Positions 40,465 to 49,044 of a stretch of DNA of 64,000 bases are shown here, one piece after another. Made by a program: the position numbers and the translations under genes. Within the stretch, counting starts at the first letter, position 1. Every line of letters begins with the position of its first letter. The stretch is taken from NCBI RefSeq assembly GCF_021991925.1, contig NZ_RXZI01000002.1, positions 248,001 through 312,000 of the forward strand. The letters run 5' to 3'. The notes beneath the pieces were generated by a model, which worked only from the letters and a program-made list of their open reading frames with translations, made no database searches and was not told the origin of the DNA. This DNA is from Sutcliffiella horikoshii (lineage in GTDB: Bacteria; Bacillota; Bacilli; Bacillales; Bacillaceae_I).

Positions 40465-41769
40465 TTGGAAAAAATCATCGTCCGCGGCGGACAAAGGTTA
40501 AAGGGTACTGTTAAAGTAGAGGGAGCAAAAAACGCAGTACTACCTGTCATCGCCGCAACTTTATTAGCTAGCAAAGGCAAATGCGAAATCTTAGATGTAC
40601 CTGAGCTCTCCGACGTTTATACGATTAACGAGGTTTTGCGTTATTTGAATGCCGATGTTGAATTTGAAAATAATCGTATAATTGTCGATGCAACAAGAGA
40701 GCTGCACACGGAAGCACCGTTTGAATATGTACGAAAAATGCGTGCATCAGTCCTAGTAATGGGATCATTGCTTGCGCGTAACGGTAAAGCACAAATAGCT
40801 CTACCTGGAGGATGTGCGATCGGTTCAAGACCTATCGACCAGCATTTAAAAGGGTTCGAAGCGATGGGTGCGAAAGTGAAAGTTGGTAATGGTTATATCG
40901 ATGCCGAAGTAGACGGAAGATTACAAGGCGCGAAAATATATCTGGACTTCCCAAGTGTGGGAGCAACAGAAAACATCATGATGGCTGCAACCCTTGCTGA
41001 AGGTACAACAATTATGGAAAACGTTGCAAAAGAACCGGAAATCGTGGACTTAGCGAACTTCTTGAACTCCATGGGAGCGAAAGTTCGTGGAGCAGGTACT
41101 GGAACAATCAGAATCGAAGGTGTTTCCGAATTACACGGATGCCAACATAACATCATCCCTGACCGCATTGAAGCAGGTACATTCATGGTAGCAGCTGCAA
41201 TCACAGGCGGAGACGTTATTGTCGAAGGAGCAGTGCCGGAACATTCCAGCTCATTAATCGCGAAAATGGAAGAAATGGGCGTTAAGTTTGAAGAAGTCGA
41301 AAACGGATTACGCGTTATCGGACCTGAAAAGCTGAAGTCAATTGATATCAAAACAATGCCTCATCCTGGATTCCCAACAGATATGCAATCCCAGATGATG
41401 TCCTTATTATTAGCGGCAGAAGGCACTAGCATGATTACCGAAACAGTATTTGAAAATCGCTTTATGCATGTAGAAGAGTTCCGTCGTATGAACGGCGACA
41501 TCAAGATTGAAGGACGTTCCGTTGTCATCAATGGACCATCCAAACTACAAGGCGCAGAAGTGGCGGCAACAGACCTTCGTGCAGCAGCAGCATTAACCCT
41601 AGCAGGATTAATTGCAGACGGATACACTCGTGTAACCGAGCTAAAACACTTAGATCGTGGATACGTAAACTTCCACAACAAACTGGCAGCACTAGGTGCA
41701 GACATCGAACGAGTAAGCTCCATGGAACAAGAACAAACAGTTATCCTAGAACAAATCAAAGAAGCCTAA
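40465..41769 (+). CDS. murA: UDP-N-acetylglucosamine 1-carboxyvinyltransferase
   Basis: Adds enolpyruvate from PEP to UDP-GlcNAc, the first committed step of peptidoglycan synthesis and the fosfomycin target. The 434-residue product starts at TTG 40465 after CGGAGGGG. Lys22-Asn23 of EGAKNAVLP and the catalytic Cys117 in [11 protein letters not shown] are present. The position before spoIID identifies it as the essential copy (murAA in B. subtilis). Confidence 0.97.
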   Translation: MEKIIVRGGQRLKGTVKVEGAKNAVLPVIAATLLASKGKCEILDVPELSDVYTINEVLRYLNADVEFENNRIIVDATRELHTEAPFEYVRKMRASVLVMGSLLARNGKAQIALPGGCAIGSRPIDQHLKGFEAMGAKVKVGNGYIDAEVDGRLQGAKIYLDFPSVGATENIMMAATLAEGTTIMENVAKEPEIVDLANFLNSMGAKVRGAGTGTIRIEGVSELHGCQHNIIPDRIEAGTFMVAAAITGGDVIVEGAVPEHSSSLIAKMEEMGVKFEEVENGLRVIGPEKLKSIDIKTMPHPGFPTDMQSQMMSLLLAAEGTSMITETVFENRFMHVEEFRRMNGDIKIEGRSVVINGPSKLQGAEVAATDLRAAAALTLAGLIADGYTRVTELKHLDRGYVNFHNKLAALGADIERVSSMEQEQTVILEQIKEA

Positions 41770-41809
41770 ACACACCAAAACAGCCAATCATATATCTATA
41801 TTATTCTAC

Positions 41810-41849
41810 AAAAAGGGTCAGATTCCTTTAGGGGTCTGACCCTTTTTTT
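41810..41849 (+). terminator. Terminator of murA built from REP-like half-elements
   Basis: AAAAAGGGTCAGA (41810-41822) and TCTGACCCTTTTT (41835-41847) form a perfect 13-bp stem ending in seven T. Both arms are the GGGTCAGACCC core of the dispersed elements. Confidence 0.85.
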
Positions 41850-41877
41850 GCAATTTTCTGTGATTTTTTGGGCCCCT

Positions 41878-41922
41878 TCGACGTAAGAGAGGAAATTCCT
41901 TCAGGGGTCTGACCCCAAAAGG
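41878..41922 (+). repeat. REP-like palindromic element, type A
   Basis: TTCGACG, GAGGAAATTCCTTC, then AGGGGTCTGACCCC, here followed by AAAAGGG instead of a T-run. Confidence 0.85.
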
Positions 41923-42206
41923 GAATTATTTTTCTAACTACTTAATAATATTCCACCTATTTTTCTGTCAGACCATTTTTTTCGGTACTAAGGAAGTATT
42001 TTCTGAAAGTGGTGGCTTATGCATATATAATATAGAAGTTTGTAGGCATTTTGGGTTTCATTCTTCCTTGTAATCCACGTTATGAAACTCTATCAATCCG
42101 CCCATTTTTTAGTCATAATTGCTTGTCCACTCCCATAAGAATGAAAGAGTAAAGGTATCCAACCATCAACAACCTACTACTTTATTGTTATCGGAGGCTC
42201 GGCGCT
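41923..42206. other. Intergenic region before spoIID
   Basis: A/T-rich DNA holding the candidate SigE promoter at 42116-42143. No other feature was recognised. Confidence 0.5.
42116..42143 (+). promoter_or_regulatory. Candidate SigE promoter of spoIID
   Basis: ATA within TCATAATT (42114-42121) is separated by 16 bp from CATAAGAAT (42135-42143), close to the SigE pattern ATA-16/18-CATACANT. spoIID is a SigE gene in B. subtilis. Confidence 0.55.
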
Positions 42207-43235
42207 ATGAGAAACTTGAAACCAATTATCGTACTCACTTCTGTCCTTTTTGTCATGGTATTAATGGTACCAACATTGTTAGTCATGCCGTTTGTCGACA
42301 AGGAAAGCGGCCAGTTGGCGGAAGAACTCCAATCAAAGCAAGAAGTCCAATCACAAGTGGAAGTGGCTGAATCCCCGATTGACGTGGCCGTGTATCGACA
42401 CAAGCAAGAGATGATCGAGAATATCCCATTGGAAGATTATATCGTTGGAGTGGTGGCTTCTGAAATGCCAGCCGACTTCGAGTTAGAGGCTTTAAAAGCC
42501 CAGGCCCTCGCTGCACGTACGTATATTTTAAGGCAGCTGATGGCTGATGAAAAGCTAGGGACGCCCAATGGCGCCGACGTAACTGATACGGAGCAGCACC
42601 AAGTATATAAAAGCCCGGAAGAACTTAAAGCTATATGGGAAGCAGATGATTTCGACTGGAAAATGGAGAAAATAAAACAGGCGGTGACCGAGACAGCAGG
42701 ATCCGTCCTTACCTATAATAATGCACCGATCGATGCGAGTTACTTTTCCACAAGCAATGGCTACACTGAAAACTCTGAGGAATATTGGCCAAATGAAATT
42801 CCATACTTGCGCAGCGTCGCAAGCCCATGGGACGTTGACTCCGAAAAATACTTAAGCCAGGTAACCCTAACAGTTCAGGAATTCCAATCGATGCTAGGGG
42901 TAACGCTTGGAAACGATGGAGCGGTGGGGAAGATCATCGCCCGTACGACAGGTAACCGGGTTAGCACCGTCGATATAAACGGTAAGCAACTTACAGGCAG
43001 GGAAGTGCGTGACACCCTCAAGCTACGCTCCAGTGACTTTACCTGGGAACGCAAAGGAGATAACATCATCATCACCACAAAAGGCTTCGGCCACGGTGTT
43101 GGCATGAGCCAATACGGCGCCAACGGCATGGCCCTAGAAGGCAAAAGCTACACCCAAATCATCTCCCACTACTACAAAGACGTCCAAATCGCCAGCGCCG
43201 ACCAATACCTCAACAAAGTGACCGCGAAGCAATAA
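42207..43235 (+). CDS. spoIID: Stage II sporulation protein D (lytic transglycosylase)
   Basis: Mother-cell membrane enzyme that cleaves septal peptidoglycan during engulfment together with SpoIIM and SpoIIP. The 342-residue product has a membrane anchor (about 7-28). The catalytic glutamate is Glu86 in [10 protein letters not shown], and the conserved C-terminal [17 protein letters not shown] is present. GGAGGCTCGGCGCT precedes the ATG. SigE control is expected. Confidence 0.96.
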   Translation: MRNLKPIIVLTSVLFVMVLMVPTLLVMPFVDKESGQLAEELQSKQEVQSQVEVAESPIDVAVYRHKQEMIENIPLEDYIVGVVASEMPADFELEALKAQALAARTYILRQLMADEKLGTPNGADVTDTEQHQVYKSPEELKAIWEADDFDWKMEKIKQAVTETAGSVLTYNNAPIDASYFSTSNGYTENSEEYWPNEIPYLRSVASPWDVDSEKYLSQVTLTVQEFQSMLGVTLGNDGAVGKIIARTTGNRVSTVDINGKQLTGREVRDTLKLRSSDFTWERKGDNIIITTKGFGHGVGMSQYGANGMALEGKSYTQIISHYYKDVQIASADQYLNKVTAKQ

Positions 43236-43259
43236 AGGAGGGGGGTGGAAAAAATTCAC

Positions 43260-43303
43260 TTTGGGGGTCAGACCCCCAAAGGATTTTCCCCCTCATCGTC
43301 GAA
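43260..43303 (-). repeat. REP-like palindromic element, type A, inverted
   Basis: The 21-base perfect palindrome centred at 43270 (TTTGGGGGTC and its complement) is followed by GGATTTTCCCC and CGTCGAA. It begins 25 bases after the spoIID stop. Confidence 0.85.
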
Positions 43304-43314
43304 TAGAGGTTCAC

Positions 43315-43354
43315 CCGTCAGACCCCGGCTCCTGCCGGGGTCTGACCCCTTTAC
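43315..43354. repeat. Inverted pair of REP-like cores (REPIN-like)
   Basis: GTCAGACCCCGGC (43317-43329) and GCCGGGGTCTGAC (43334-43346) are perfect 13-bp arms around TCCT, followed by CCCCTTTAC. Two cores face each other, as in REPIN/BIME structures. Confidence 0.85.
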
Positions 43355-43433
43355 AAACTTTTTTCAATCCCCATGCATAAAACCCGCACCAATGAAGGAA
43401 AATAAGCATTTCAAAAATTTTTTTACACCAGAT

Positions 43434-43463
43434 GTATATTATTCTCGGAATCTGTTCAGAATG
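43434..43463 (+). promoter_or_regulatory. Candidate SigF promoter of spoIIQ
   Basis: GTATA (43434-43438), 15 bp, then GTTCAGAATG (43454-43463). This matches the SigF pattern GYATA-15-GGNNANANTR with one mismatch and sits 21 bases before the start codon. Confidence 0.65.
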
Positions 43464-43483
43464 ATTGCTGAGGTGATGATACA

Positions 43484-44335
43484 ATGAGAGAGGAAGAAAA
43501 GAAACGGACTTCTCAAAATTCAAATTGGCAACGCTTAATGAAAAAGCGTTGGGTGTTCCCAGCAATCTATCTTGGGTGCGCAGCAATCATTTTGACAGCG
43601 GTTTTAATGTTCCAAGCAGGTAATGACACAGAGGTTCCAGGTAACAATGCAGAAGGGCAAGGACCTAATACTTCTTACGGCGATCAAGAATCCGTCGAAG
43701 TAAACAGCCCGGTTGAAAACTTTGTAATGCCGGTAACAGATGTGAACTCATCTTTGATCCAAAAGCCATTCTGGGATGAAAATGGATCCAAAGAAGAGCA
43801 AGAAGCTGCTTTCATTGAGTACAATGGAAGATACCAACCAAACACAGGTATCGATATCGTAATGAAAGACGGCGAAACGTTCGAAGTAGTCGCATCCCTA
43901 AGTGGAACTGTAACGCATGTTGAAAATGATCCATTACTAGGAAATGTCGTTGAAATCGAGCATTTAGATGGTGTGAAAACAGTCTACCAATCACTGACTG
44001 ATGTAAAAGTGAAAGTCAATGACTTTGTAGAGCAAGGCGACACTATCGCAAAAGCGGGTACAAACCAACTGAACAAAGACTCTGTCCATGTTCACTTTGA
44101 AATCCGCAAAGACAATGTAGCAGTCAATCCAATCAGCTTTTTTAACAAACCAGTCACTTCCCTATTAGAGGAAGAAGGACAAGCTTCTGAAGAAGGAAGC
44201 GAGCCAGCTGGTGAGCAAGAAAAAGAAGAAACTCCTGCAGAAGGCGAAGACAAGCCTGAAGAAGGAGAAGACAAAGACGGCGACGAAGGCTCTTCTGATG
44301 AAGAACAAGAAGAATCTGTTAGCTATCTAACATAA
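43484..44335 (+). CDS. spoIIQ: Stage II sporulation protein Q
   Basis: Forespore membrane protein that pairs with SpoIIIAH across the septum during engulfment. The 283-residue product has one membrane helix (about 23-44) and a LytM/M23 domain (about 115-215). The HxH motif is intact (His202, His204 in VHVHFEI). The usual first zinc histidine is Asn120 in NTGID, so it probably lacks peptidase activity, as in B. subtilis. A long acidic tail follows (about 225-278). AGGTGATGAT precedes the ATG. Confidence 0.95.
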   Translation: MREEEKKRTSQNSNWQRLMKKRWVFPAIYLGCAAIILTAVLMFQAGNDTEVPGNNAEGQGPNTSYGDQESVEVNSPVENFVMPVTDVNSSLIQKPFWDENGSKEEQEAAFIEYNGRYQPNTGIDIVMKDGETFEVVASLSGTVTHVENDPLLGNVVEIEHLDGVKTVYQSLTDVKVKVNDFVEQGDTIAKAGTNQLNKDSVHVHFEIRKDNVAVNPISFFNKPVTSLLEEEGQASEEGSEPAGEQEKEETPAEGEDKPEEGEDKDGDEGSSDEEQEESVSYLT

Positions 44336-44387
44336 TACAAAGTCTCATTTGTAAAATAAATGCTAGAACGATAAACTCTATTGACCC

Positions 44388-44437
44388 AAAGAGCAGCTTA
44401 CAAACGGGAAGAGCTTCCCGGAAAGCTGCTCTTTTTC
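44388..44437 (+). terminator. Terminator of spoIIQ
   Basis: AAAGAGCAGCTT pairs with AAGCTGCTCTTT, with an inner stem CGGGAA/TTCCCG, then TTTTTC. Confidence 0.92.
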
Positions 44438-44556
44438 TATTCAATTTTTTTTGCTACTTTCCACCCCACCTAGGAATAAAACCAAGCCTACCTGGGTATA
44501 CTAACAATACCGATACACAAACAACACAACAGCGCACAAAATCAGAGAATGTCTCA
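44438..44556. other. Intergenic spacer at the left edge of the accessory block
   Basis: A/C-rich sequence with no recognised feature between the spoIIQ terminator and the hairpin pair before the transposase. Confidence 0.4.
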
Positions 44557-44595
44557 ACCGCCAAACGTAGGTACCGTTTGGCGGTATTTTTATGT
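44557..44595 (+). terminator. Perfect hairpin, terminator-like, left of the REP-associated transposase
   Basis: ACCGCCAAACG (44557-44567) and CGTTTGGCGGT (44575-44585) form a perfect 11-bp stem with a 7-base loop, then ATTTTTATG. Confidence 0.6.
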
Positions 44596-44618
44596 CCACT
44601 AATAAGTGGACATAAAAA
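44587..44618. repeat. Perfect 14-bp inverted repeat next to the transposase
   Basis: TTTTTATGTCCACT and AGTGGACATAAAAA are separated by only AATA. It directly abuts the preceding hairpin and lies 8 bases from a REP-like element. It could be a transposon-end structure. Confidence 0.7.
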
Positions 44619-44625
44619 AATTTCA

Positions 44626-44668
44626 AAAAGGGGTCAGACCCCGGCAGGAATTTCTCCCTCCATCACGA
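44626..44668 (-). repeat. REP-like palindromic element, type A, inverted
   Basis: AAAAGGGGTCAGACCCC, GGCAGGAATTTC, then CATCACGAA. First of two copies upstream of the transposase. Confidence 0.88.
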
Positions 44669-44710
44669 ATACAACCAAAGTAAGGAAATGTGTCGGAATT
44701 TGGCGGACGA

Positions 44711-44753
44711 AAAGGGGTCTGACCCTCAAAGGATTTCCACCATCACCGTCGAA
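44711..44753 (-). repeat. REP-like palindromic element, type A, inverted
   Basis: AAAGGGGTCTGACCCT, CAAAGGATTTCC, then CCGTCGAA. Second copy upstream of the transposase, about 90 bases before its start. Confidence 0.85.
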
Positions 44754-44840
44754 GCATCTCTCTGCACCACCAACCCCATCTCCCACCCAAACCACCCACA
44801 CGCATCCAAAATCCCACCCCCGAAAGGAGCACCACCCACT

Positions 44841-45437
44841 ATGCCACGAAACCCAAGAATCTGGTTCCCAGGAGCCAAGTACCACGTCACCACAAGAGGA
44901 AACCGCCGCAGCATCATCTTCTTTGAGCCCAAGGACTACCAAACCTACAAGCGCATCCTCTTCGAAACGAAACTCAAATACCCGTTCAAACTGCATGCCT
45001 ACTGCCTCATGACCAACCACACCCACCTGCTCATCGAAACCGAAACCACCCACATCAGCCTGATCATGCAAAAAATTAACACCAAATACGCCCAGTACAT
45101 CAACAGCAAATACCGACTCACCGGCCACCTCCTAGAAGGAAGGTTCAAATCCAGTCTCATCCATGATATCGACTACCTGATTGACGTCAGCAAATACATC
45201 CACCTCAACCCAGTCGCCGCCCAAATGGTCCACAACCCCGAAGACTACCCATACAGCAGCTACAGACAATACTACTATAACAACCATCACGACCCACTCG
45301 TCACCACAACCGATATCCTAAATTACTTCTCCACCACCCACCACGAAGGCTCCTACCGACAATACGTCAACACCCCGAATACTAAAATCCATTTCACCCC
45401 CACCAACAAAGTAAAATTTCTTATTTTGAAAAAATAA
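44841..45437 (+). CDS. REP-associated tyrosine transposase (Y1, IS200-like domain)
   Basis: The 198-residue single-strand DNA endonuclease family member is of the RAYT type thought to mobilise REP palindromes. The HUH motif is His60-Thr-His62 in MTNHTHLLIE. The catalytic tyrosine is expected at Tyr119 in SKYIHLNPV, the classic RAYT signature. The N-terminus PRIWFPGAKYHVTTRGNRR is also typical. The ATG at 44841 follows AAAGGAG. A longer in-frame opening from 44688 runs through a REP-like element and is not used. The gene is A/C-rich and ends at the ywrD-like promoter. Confidence 0.93.
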   Translation: MPRNPRIWFPGAKYHVTTRGNRRSIIFFEPKDYQTYKRILFETKLKYPFKLHAYCLMTNHTHLLIETETTHISLIMQKINTKYAQYINSKYRLTGHLLEGRFKSSLIHDIDYLIDVSKYIHLNPVAAQMVHNPEDYPYSSYRQYYYNNHHDPLVTTTDILNYFSTTHHEGSYRQYVNTPNTKIHFTPTNKVKFLILKK

Positions 45438-45454
45438 AGAAAATTAAGTATAAT
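45426..45454 (+). promoter_or_regulatory. SigA promoter of the ywrD-like gene
   Basis: TTGAAA (45426-45431) and a perfect TATAAT (45449-45454) with 17 bp between them, overlapping the end of the transposase gene. Confidence 0.75.
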
Positions 45455-45495
45455 AGAAAATAATTCGCATAACGAAATAATAGGGGGATCAACAC

Positions 45496-47112
45496 ATGAC
45501 ACTTAAACTCGACTATCTCAACAACCCATATCCATCACAGCGCAACACGGTATTCGCCAAAAATGGCATGGTTGCGACATCTCAACCACTAGCCGCACAA
45601 GCTGGCCTCGATATTATGAAAAAGGGAGGGAACGCCATCGACGCGGCCATCGCCACCGCGGCCTGCCTGACCGTCGTGGAACCAACCTCAAACGGAATCG
45701 GCGGCGACGCATTCGCCCTCGTCTGGACAAAAGGGGAGCTCCATGGACTGAACGCAAGCGGACCTGCACCAAAATCCATCTCGATAGAAGCGGTAAAAGA
45801 AAGAGGCCATGACACCATGCCGAAAATGGGGCTCATTCCAGTGACCGTTCCCGGAGCACCATCCGCCTGGGCAGAGCTATCCAAGAAGTTTGGCAAACTA
45901 CCACTCTCAGAAGTGCTGCAACCAGCCATCGACTACGCGGAAAAAGGCTACCCAATCTCGCCAACACTCGGCAAGTACTGGAAGGGCGCCTATAACGCTT
46001 GTAAAAAATTCTGCACGAGCGAAGAATTCACTCACTGGTTCGAAACCTTCGCCCCAGAAGGTCGTGCACCTGAAATCGGTGAGGTTTGGTCCTCTAAAGG
46101 CCATGCCGACACCTTAAGACAAATCGGGGAAACAAACGGAGAAGCTTTCTACCGTGGAGAATTAGCCCACAAGATCGCTGATTTCTCCAAACAGCACAAA
46201 GGCTTCCTTACATATGACGACCTTGCAGCCTACCAACCGGAATGGGTGCAGCCGATCAAGGTCAACTATCGCGGCTATGACGTCTGGGAGATCCCACCGA
46301 ACGGCCAGGGAATCGTCGCCCTCATGGCACTTAACATGCTAAAAGAAGACACCTTCACGGAGCGCGACAGTCTCGAAACCTATCACAAACAAATCGAGGC
46401 AATGAAACTGGCATTCGCTGACGCCAAGAAATACGTCTCAGATACAACGACCATGACCCACACAGCAGAAGAATTGCTCTCTAGTTCCTTTGCAAAAGAA
46501 AGAAGAAGCCTCATCACAGATACGGCACTCACGCCAGAGCCAGGAACCCCGCCAAAAGGAGGAACCGTCTATTTGGCCACTGCCGATGGGGAAGGGAATA
46601 TGGTATCCTTTATCCAGAGCAACTACATGGGATTCGGATCAGGTGTCGTCGTACCAGGAACCGGAATCGGTCTGCAAAACAGGGGGCATGACTTCTCCCT
46701 CGACCCGGAACACGAAAACGCGCTGGCACCAGGGAAGAAGACATACCACACAATCATCCCTGGCTTCCTGACAAAAGACAACGAAGCCGTCGGACCATTC
46801 GGCGTCATGGGAGGCTACATGCAGCCACAAGGACACATGCAAGTCGTCATGAACACCGTCGACTTCCACCTGAACCCGCAGGCTGCTCTGGACGCACCAA
46901 GATGGCAGTGGATGGAAGGCAAAACCGTACACGTCGAGCACCACTTCCCGCAACACCTGGCCCAAGCACTCCAACGCAAAGGCCACAACATCCAAATCAC
47001 ACTCGACGGAGGCAGCTTCGGCCGCGGCCAAATCATCTGGCGCGACCCACAAACCGGCACCCTCACCGGCGGCACCGAACCAAGAACCGACGGCTGCATC
47101 GCATCTTGGTAA
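45496..47112 (+). CDS. ywrD: Gamma-glutamyltransferase family protein (YwrD-like)
   Basis: The 538-residue Ntn-hydrolase is related to gamma-glutamyltranspeptidase, which autocleaves before a threonine. The likely nucleophile is Thr357 in PPKGGTVYLATAD. GGNAIDAAIATA near 44-55 and SNYMGFGSGVVVPGTGIGLQ are family signatures. No signal peptide is visible, unlike secreted Ggt, so a cytoplasmic role is likely. It is followed by two small chromate-transporter genes, as ywrD neighbours ywrA and ywrB in B. subtilis. Substrate unknown. Confidence 0.88.
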   Translation: MTLKLDYLNNPYPSQRNTVFAKNGMVATSQPLAAQAGLDIMKKGGNAIDAAIATAACLTVVEPTSNGIGGDAFALVWTKGELHGLNASGPAPKSISIEAVKERGHDTMPKMGLIPVTVPGAPSAWAELSKKFGKLPLSEVLQPAIDYAEKGYPISPTLGKYWKGAYNACKKFCTSEEFTHWFETFAPEGRAPEIGEVWSSKGHADTLRQIGETNGEAFYRGELAHKIADFSKQHKGFLTYDDLAAYQPEWVQPIKVNYRGYDVWEIPPNGQGIVALMALNMLKEDTFTERDSLETYHKQIEAMKLAFADAKKYVSDTTTMTHTAEELLSSSFAKERRSLITDTALTPEPGTPPKGGTVYLATADGEGNMVSFIQSNYMGFGSGVVVPGTGIGLQNRGHDFSLDPEHENALAPGKKTYHTIIPGFLTKDNEAVGPFGVMGGYMQPQGHMQVVMNTVDFHLNPQAALDAPRWQWMEGKTVHVEHHFPQHLAQALQRKGHNIQITLDGGSFGRGQIIWRDPQTGTLTGGTEPRTDGCIASW

Positions 47113-47128
47113 AGCGGTAAAGGAGTAA

Positions 47129-47186
47129 AAGGGGTCTGACCCTCACTCCATTAAAGTATTAAACAACTAAAAAGGGTCTGACCCTC
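47129..47186 (+). repeat. Type B REP-like tandem, two 42-bp-spaced cores
   Basis: GGGTCTGACCCTCA begins at 47132 and 47174, exactly 42 bp apart. The second core ends about 10 bases before the Shine-Dalgarno AAAGGAGG of the next gene. Confidence 0.88.
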
Positions 47187-47210
47187 ATCAAAGGAGGAAA
47201 CCACCACACC

Positions 47211-47774
47211 ATGAAGCAATGGGACTTATTCATCGCATTCTTCCGTGTCGGGATGCTGGGCTATGGCGGAGGTCCGTCCAGCATTCCACTTGTACATAAA
47301 GAGGTAGTGGGCAAGTACAAATGGCTATCTGATGACGATTTCTCGGATATACTCGCACTCGCCAACACCCTGCCCGGACCGATCAACACCAAGATGGCCG
47401 GCTATATCGGCTACCGCGTGGGGGGCTATACTGGCATGATGAACGCTGTATTAGCCTCTACCATCCCGACCATTATACTCATGATCGTCCTGCTCACCAC
47501 CCTCACAAGTTTTAAAGACCAAGGGTGGGTGCAAGGCATGACCAAAGCAGTCCTGCCAGTCGTGGGCGTCCTGCTCGCCGTCCTGACCTGGGACTTTCTA
47601 TCAAAATCACAAAAGGGGCTTGGCTGGACAGCAGCGATCCTGTTAATCCTAGCTAGTTTCCTATTCATCGAGATTCTCGGCATCCATCCAGGAATCGTCA
47701 TTGCCCTGCTACTTGCAGCGGCTGTCCTGAAAAAAGACAAACCAAAACCAGAAAAAGGAGGGACCCCATCATGA
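47211..47774 (+). CDS. Small ChrA-type chromate transporter, first half
   Basis: The 187-residue membrane protein is of the half-size CHR family that works as a pair to export chromate. The conserved FFRVGMLGYGGGPSSIPLV, LANTLPGPINTKMAGYIGYR and about five or six hydrophobic helices are present. AAAGGAGG precedes the ATG. It overlaps the next gene by four bases. Real substrate untested; many members are not proven chromate pumps. Confidence 0.88.
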   Translation: MKQWDLFIAFFRVGMLGYGGGPSSIPLVHKEVVGKYKWLSDDDFSDILALANTLPGPINTKMAGYIGYRVGGYTGMMNAVLASTIPTIILMIVLLTTLTSFKDQGWVQGMTKAVLPVVGVLLAVLTWDFLSKSQKGLGWTAAILLILASFLFIEILGIHPGIVIALLLAAAVLKKDKPKPEKGGTPS

Positions 47775-48298
47775 TCTATTGGGAGATTTTCCTCGCCTTT
47801 TTCATACCAGGCATACTCGGGTACGGGGGAGGCCCCGCTTCCATCCCGCTCGTTGAGAACGAAGTCGTCCACCGCTATGGATGGCTGACCGTCTCCGAAT
47901 TCAGTGAGGTCCTCGCTCTCGGAAACGCCCTGCCAGGACCGATCGCAACCAAAATGGCCGGCTACATCGGCTACGAGCAAGCAGGAATCCTAGGCGCGGC
48001 CGTTGGCGTATTCGCCACCGTCGCTCCATCCCTGATCTTGATGGTCGCCCTCATGAGCCTGTTATACAAGTTCAGAGATTCACCAAAAGTAAAAAGAATG
48101 TCCAACTACGTGCGACCAACCATCGCACTCCTACTAGGAGTCATGGCCTACCGCTTCTTCGCCGAATCCTACCAAGATTCCGGAGCAGCCCAAACCATCC
48201 TCCTCATCATAGCCAGCTACCTCCTCCTAGAAAAATGGAAAGTCCACCCCGCCTACGTCATCGGCGGCGCGCTGGTCTATGGCGCATTAATACTTTAA
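47771..48298 (+). CDS. Small ChrA-type chromate transporter, second half
   Basis: The 175-residue partner has the same signatures (FFIPGILGYGGGPASIPLV, LGNALPGPIATKMAGYIGYE). It starts inside the end of the first half, so the two are coupled and probably form a heterodimer with opposite topology. GAAAAAGGAGGG precedes the ATG. Confidence 0.88.
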   Translation: MIYWEIFLAFFIPGILGYGGGPASIPLVENEVVHRYGWLTVSEFSEVLALGNALPGPIATKMAGYIGYEQAGILGAAVGVFATVAPSLILMVALMSLLYKFRDSPKVKRMSNYVRPTIALLLGVMAYRFFAESYQDSGAAQTILLIIASYLLLEKWKVHPAYVIGGALVYGALIL

Positions 48299-48304
48299 AT
48301 AACT

Positions 48305-48353
48305 AAAAGGGGTCTGACCCTCACTGCTCTAAAGCACTAAAGCTCAGACCCCA
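48305..48353 (+). repeat. Type B REP-like element
   Basis: GGGGTCTGACCCTCACTGCT, then TAAAGCACTAAAG and a degenerate second core CTCAGACCCC. It lies just before pcp. Confidence 0.8.
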
Positions 48354-48381
48354 CACCCACCCAAAAAAGGAGCATCCACCA

Positions 48382-48996
48382 ATGAAAACCAAAACCCTAC
48401 TTCTAACAGGTTTCGTACCATTCTTAAAATTCACCATCAACCCAACCGAGCAAATAGCAAACGAACTCGACCAGCAAACCATCGGCCACTACAAGATTCA
48501 TAGCCGCATTCTACCTGTCGATTTCCATCAATCCGCCACCCAACTGCTCCACCACATCTACGAAATAAAGCCAGACGCCATCATCTCCCTAGGCCTTGCC
48601 GCCGGTCGCGCCCACATCACACCCGAGCGGATCGCCATCAACTGCAAGGACGCAGGTGGCGCACCGGACAACAACGGCGTCATCCACCAGGACGAACCTA
48701 TCGACCAATCAGGGCCGGCAGCATACTTTTCCACCCTGCCAATTCGAGCCATGGTCAACCATCTGACAGAAAACCACTATCCTGCCAAAGTATCCAACAC
48801 CGCAGGAACCTATCTGTGCAACAACGTCATGTACGCGGCACTGCACCACCTAAAGAACGATCAAACAAACATCCCTGCCGGCTTCATCCACATCCCGGCC
48901 TCACACGAACTGTCCGTCCAGCTCGCAAATACACCAAGCTGGTCCCAGCAAGACCTCACAAACGCAATAAAACTATGCATCGAAACTTTAAATTAA
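48382..48996 (+). CDS. pcp: Pyrrolidone-carboxylate peptidase
   Basis: Cysteine peptidase (family C15) that removes N-terminal pyroglutamate from peptides in the cytoplasm. The 204-residue product has catalytic Glu82 (AHITPERIAIN), Cys146 (NTAGTYLCNNVMY) and His170 (GFIHIP). AAAAAAGGAG precedes the ATG. It may act with the upstream gamma-glutamyltransferase-like enzyme in peptide or glutamate recycling, an inference from adjacency. Confidence 0.95.
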   Translation: MKTKTLLLTGFVPFLKFTINPTEQIANELDQQTIGHYKIHSRILPVDFHQSATQLLHHIYEIKPDAIISLGLAAGRAHITPERIAINCKDAGGAPDNNGVIHQDEPIDQSGPAAYFSTLPIRAMVNHLTENHYPAKVSNTAGTYLCNNVMYAALHHLKNDQTNIPAGFIHIPASHELSVQLANTPSWSQQDLTNAIKLCIETLN

Positions 48997-49004
48997 TCCA
49001 CCAA

Positions 49005-49044
49005 AAAAAGGACCCTCACACCTACCACGTGTCAGGGTCCTTCA
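49005..49044 (+). terminator. Terminator of pcp
   Basis: AAGGACCCT with ACAC pairs with GTGT and AGGGTCCTT around CTACCAC. A-rich before and TT after, so it could act on both strands. Confidence 0.75.

Noticed and set aside
42119-42516. Open frames overlapping the spoIID start on both strands
   Set aside because: Shadows of spoIID; spoIID has the family sequence and a proper site.
44578-45012. Rightward open frame overlapping the REP elements and the transposase start
   Set aside because: Composition is low-complexity Ser/Thr/Pro and it lies out of frame with the clear RAYT protein.
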